Source of the DNA: Byssochlamys sp. IMV 00236
Taxonomy: Eukaryota > Ascomycota > Eurotiomycetes > Eurotiales > Thermoascaceae
Length of the DNA stretch: 24,270 nucleotides
Assembly (NCBI GenBank): GCA_001931875.2
Contig: MSJH02000565.1
Span: 1-24,270 of the forward strand
Direction of reading: 5' to 3'
Made by a program: the position numbers and the translations under genes. The notes beneath the pieces are model-generated. The model was not told the DNA's origin. It ran no database searches and saw only the letters and a program-made list of their open reading frames with translations. Position 1 is the first letter of the stretch. Each line of letters opens with the position of its first letter. Below are positions 19,138 to 24,270 of this stretch, piece after piece.

Positions 19138-20903
19138 TTATTTAAATGAATCACGCTCAATAAAGCGAGCTTTAAAATCCATTGGTACAGCCATCACTCC
19201 GGCTTCGATGTAATTGTCTATGTCAGGATAGAGCTTGTCACCTTCAACAGTGAGGGCTGGTCTAATGTTGCACTGGGACATTAAGTTGATAATCACATCA
19301 AAGAGAAACTTTTCAACCATGTAGACACCAGGACATGCTCTTGACCCCCAGCCAAAGGCAAAGTGATCGCGGTTTTGGAGACAGTTTTTGCTTGTTTTAT
19401 GCATTGGATTGGTGTCATAAAGAAAGCGCTCAGGTACAAATTTTTCAGGTTCGGGATAGCGTGCAGAGTCATTGTGGAGAGCGTGAATACTGCTGAGAAG
19501 GATTGCATCTTTGGGGATAATGAGGCCATCGTAGTATACTAAGAGCATAAGAGCGTTACTAAATATAGTTGTGAATAATGTGTTATTTACCATCTTTTGT
19601 AATTTTTCGAGGAGCACTAAACGTAAAGATAGGGCGATACCTAAAACATTCTTTCTGGAAAGCAGTGTAGTACCGAAAGCTTGATTGATCAACAAAGGTA
19701 GGAAAATGTTTGTTTTGCTTCCAAAATCTAATGAATTCTTGAGAGATGTTCGTTTGGGCTTTGGGATGATGGCAAAGCAAGGCATAGGTCCAGAGAATAC
19801 TTGCACACAAGGTTCTGCAGCTAATGAAAACGAACTCTTCTACAAGGCAATGGATTAAGGACTGATACAAAACTAACAAAATATATTACCCATTATCTTG
19901 TGGATATCATCGTCCTCCATATGGTAATCTTCTTTCATTTTGTCCAACTGCTTAACGATGTTATGACTGTTGTCTGTTCTTGCGAACTTGACCAATAGTT
20001 GAATCAATGGTTGAACCTGTCTACGGTATATCAACTTGGATTCCTTGCTCTTGGTTGGGTTGCTCTTGAGGAAGAATGACCAAGGACAGCCTTTATCTTC
20101 GGTCACTGTGGAAGTTTCTGCTAATTTTTGGTAGCTCTGCAAGACACTTTCAATTCGCTTAAATGTATCATCGTTCATAGATTCAGCAAAAGGTTTACCG
20201 AAGGCAATATAGAGCACAATGTTTGCAACCGCAAAACGAACATACAAGCTTGGGTTTACACTTCCATGATTTCCTGTTTGAGTGATAAGGCTCCTTGTGC
20301 ATCTTTCGATTTCCATCCTTGACATTCCTTCAACGCTATCACAGAACGCAGGTGAAAGAACATCTCTGAGAGCTGCCTTGAAGTATTTCCATCTTCCTTC
20401 ACCACCATTAAAAAAGATGCCACTAAACATAAAACGATTAGTTTCATTATAGCATACCCTTTGACTAAACCTTTACCTGCCACAGCCACCATTGACTATA
20501 TTTCTCCATGCACTATACGAATGAAGAGATGTTTCAACGCTTCTCTTGATAAATATAGCCTCAATCGCTTCCAGATCGCTAACAAAGATCCACTTGTGCT
20601 CGCTCGTATTGATTTCAAATAGAGGCCCGTATTGTTGATGCCATTGAGTGATCGTTTTACTTGGCAACGTGTTGAATTTTTTGTCTATTATAATAATTTA
20701 GTTACCTTGGTTTATAACATGACTATCGTTATTAAAAACTTACCTTGTAATTCCTGGTCATTCAAAGGATTCGGTATCTGACTGTGAACCAAACGGAGCT
20801 TCCTTCTTTGTGATCTTATCATTGCTCTCTTGACATACACTGCAGCAACAACCGTGGCAACACTCGCGCTCAGAATGGCAAAACACTTGCCATTTATCCT
20901 CAT
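19138..20903 (-). CDS. Microsomal cytochrome P450 monooxygenase
   Basis: Exons: 20903-20744, 20684-20477, 20422-19890, 19839-19591, 19538-19138; 516 aa. An N-terminal membrane anchor (about 6-25, FAILSASVATVVAAVYV) is followed by a basic stop-transfer patch. Seen in order: a C-helix region near RWKYFKAALRDVLSPAF; the I-helix; the K-helix ExxR as ECFR at 364-367; the PERF-type motif PEKFVPERF; and the heme loop FGWGSRACPG with Cys452. The I-helix reads FISCRTLCAS where most P450s have AGx(D/E)T, so the usual acid-alcohol pair is replaced by Thr-Leu. Substrate and CYP family are unknown; Mucorales have many P450s of the CYP509 type, but I cannot confirm membership. The stop codon abuts the retrotransposon relic. 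The 5' end faces atp2. Confidence 0.9.
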
Positions 20904-21505
20904 CTTGTAATGTTTCTAAAAAAATGATGAAAATAAGAAGGAAGAGACGGATAGACAGAGAATTTAAATACATGCTTGATGATATCTAATACAATGAGTC
21001 TTGTCTATTCATGCTTTTAAGCAATATCATTGGAAGATGCTCCTTAATGACAATCAAAGATAATAATAATAAAGAAGCCCAATTCGTTTTTAATGAAGCA
21101 TGCCGTTTATAGTCAATATATGTCCGATACGTGAGCTTTTTTTGTCTAGTAGCTAACCTCAAGAACCACCCTTGAATCATTAAAAGACAGTTGGTGATGA
21201 GCCTTTTTAATAACACAATTTGATCATGACACTACCTTGTAAAAATAAGATAAAAAGCCATTTCTTAAATCACTCAATGAAGAAGCAAAATGACCATTCT
21301 CTCTAAATAGACTGTAGACAGAGAAGCGCACTGTTACGAGATCATGAAAGGATATGACTTTAAATAATGCAAAATGATTGGCCAGGACGCTTACCCCGGT
21401 TTTGAGAGGGGGGTAATATAGGGCAAGCAGACAGCCCAGAGTGACAAAAAAATTTAAAGTGAACAACGCCCCCCAAATTTTAATTTTCTTTTCCTACTGT
21501 GAAAA
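20904..21505. other. Divergent P450 / atp2 promoter region; no gene seen
   Basis: About 600 bp lie between the two divergent starts. Several short minus-strand frames exist but show no family pattern. The atp2-proximal part has an ATTGG (CCAAT) box, a G-run (about 21407-21413) and a C-run (about 21470-21475) before a T-rich leader. Confidence 0.5.
21377..21381 (-). promoter_or_regulatory. CCAAT box upstream of atp2
   Basis: ATTGG on the plus strand (CCAAT on minus) lies about 125 bp before the atp2 ATG. The HAP/NF-Y complex commonly binds CCAAT in promoters of respiratory genes. The match is short, so this is suggestive only. Confidence 0.35.
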
Positions 21506-23198
<1,693 letters not shown>

Positions 23199-24270
23199 AT
23201 CACTTAAAATAAACTTAGTTAATAGAATGTACTTTGCACATATCTGATTGTCTTTTTATACATTGTTTCTTTATTGATGTAAAAGGCAGTACGTCCTGAT
23301 GCATAACTAGGAGGAGAAATGATGTTTTATGAAGAGAGTAAATCAAGTATTCATCAAGTGTCCACCGTGAGAGTGACCAAAAGACTTTTAATACGCATCA
23401 TTTAATACACTGAGACAAGTTGCATACGACACAAATAGCTTACCTGTATAGTAATCATCATCTAAGATCACGGACATAGAGCCTTTTGAACCAAAATGAA
23501 TATTGACATTTAGCAACAGCGCTCACTATGGGAATCGAGTCTATTCAATCTTAACGTGTCGTGCTAATAAACATAAGAATCGTTCTCGATATTTCATTCA
23601 GTTAAACAAAGACTTGATTTGAATAAAACTACTTGACCCTGCTAAAGTTGTATAGTAAATGTAATGTTGATATTCAAATCGCAAGTGTCAATTCATAAAT
23701 GTTCTCAATTCAAAGTGTTGAGATGAATAGTAAATTGACCTGTCTCTCAAGAAAGGTAAATAAGCCTATAGATATTGCAACTCGACACGCTAAACTCGCC
23801 AAAAGTCTAACGCAAGTCAAGCACATATATTATGTTTTCAGTCAGCCGTATCGATCACAGTTTTTAACCTGTATAAATGACAGTTAAAGAAGTCGATGGT
23901 CTTAATCAAGTTCGATTAAGACGATAGAGTTAGAGAGGATGCCTTGGCTTGTAGGATTTTCAAGCTTTATATTATCTTTGAAAAAGGGCTCTTTTATTAT
24001 GAAATGATGTATTCTATAGCACACATGCCAAGTAGTTAGTCAAGGTAAGCTTGGAAAAGAAGATGGTTTGTAGTTGACTTGTTCACTGAGGATTCTTCAT
24101 TTGACAGCAGAACAATATGTTTGCTTCTATATCTAATTTGAGAGTTAACAAATTGCTTTTTTTTTTTTTTATTTTTTTGATTTCGTTGACATTTTTTTTC
24201 TAAAAAAAAAAGATATGAAGACGGCTATGCACAGTACCTTTAACACAAGATAAAGATACGGATCACTGCC
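23199..24270. other. Right-edge region with no convincing gene
   Basis: Just over 1 kb after atp2 shows no family-like reading frame. A 62-codon ORF at 23699-23887 has no recognisable content. The notable items are a perfect hairpin at 23899-23922 and long T and A homopolymers near 24160-24212, which could be a leader for a gene beyond the window. Confidence 0.5.
23899..23922. repeat. Perfect 9-bp inverted repeat (hairpin)
   Basis: GTCTTAATC (23899-23907), a 6-nt loop AAGTTC, then GATTAAGAC (23914-23922) form a perfect stem. There is no T-run behind it and no gene ends nearby, so it is not an obvious terminator. Confidence 0.8.

Noticed and set aside
23699..23887. 62-codon ORF in the right-edge region
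   Set aside because: It has no promoter-like leader, family pattern or codon bias. It is about the length expected by chance in A+T-rich DNA.

Overview
This 24.3 kb window is nuclear DNA of an early-diverging fungus, most likely a Mucorales species. The evidence is A+T-rich intergenic DNA, many introns of about 48-70 nt with GTAAGT/GTAAAT-type donors, fungal gene families, and a MAT-type HMG-box gene directly beside a large NF-X1-finger RNA helicase. That HMG/helicase pair is the hallmark of the Mucoromycota sex (mating-type) locus (sexM or sexP next to rnhA). The species, and whether this is the plus or the minus allele, cannot be read from the sequence alone. All exon structures below were worked out by hand from splice signals, reading-frame phase and family motifs.

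Layout, left to right. A tRNA-Glu(UUC) gene lies on the minus strand (194-265). vps27 (ESCRT-0; minus, six exons, 2784-577) reads away from a 1.5 kb gap with no recognisable gene. The HMG-box sex gene (plus, 4306-5256) is followed after only 76 bp by rnhA (plus, nine exons, 5333-9514). A fungal-specific transcription-factor-domain gene without a visible zinc cluster follows (plus, 9722-11554). It converges on glutathione reductase (minus, four exons, 13338-11776), which lies 184 bp behind SAC1 phosphoinositide phosphatase (minus, twelve exons, 15928-13523). A NEPRO/DUF4477-domain gene (plus, three exons, 16707-17697) diverges from SAC1. A decayed stretch then holds two orphan mini-ORFs and a frameshifted non-LTR retrotransposon relic (about 18484-19137). 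The relic abuts the stop codon of a cytochrome P450 gene (minus, five exons, 20903-19138), which diverges from atp2, the mitochondrial F1-ATPase beta subunit (plus, four exons, 21506-23198). The last 1.1 kb shows no convincing gene.

Functional reading. The interesting core is 2.8-9.5 kb. As I recall from published Mucorales loci, the HMG gene sits between tptA (triose-phosphate transporter) and rnhA; here the position expected for tptA is taken by an empty region and vps27, so this locus looks rearranged. The surrounding genes (vps27, SAC1, glutathione reductase, atp2, NEPRO-like) look like ordinary housekeeping genes. The P450 is otherwise complete but has an I-helix that departs from the usual oxygen-activation motif. 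The transcription factor seems to consist of the regulatory domain only.
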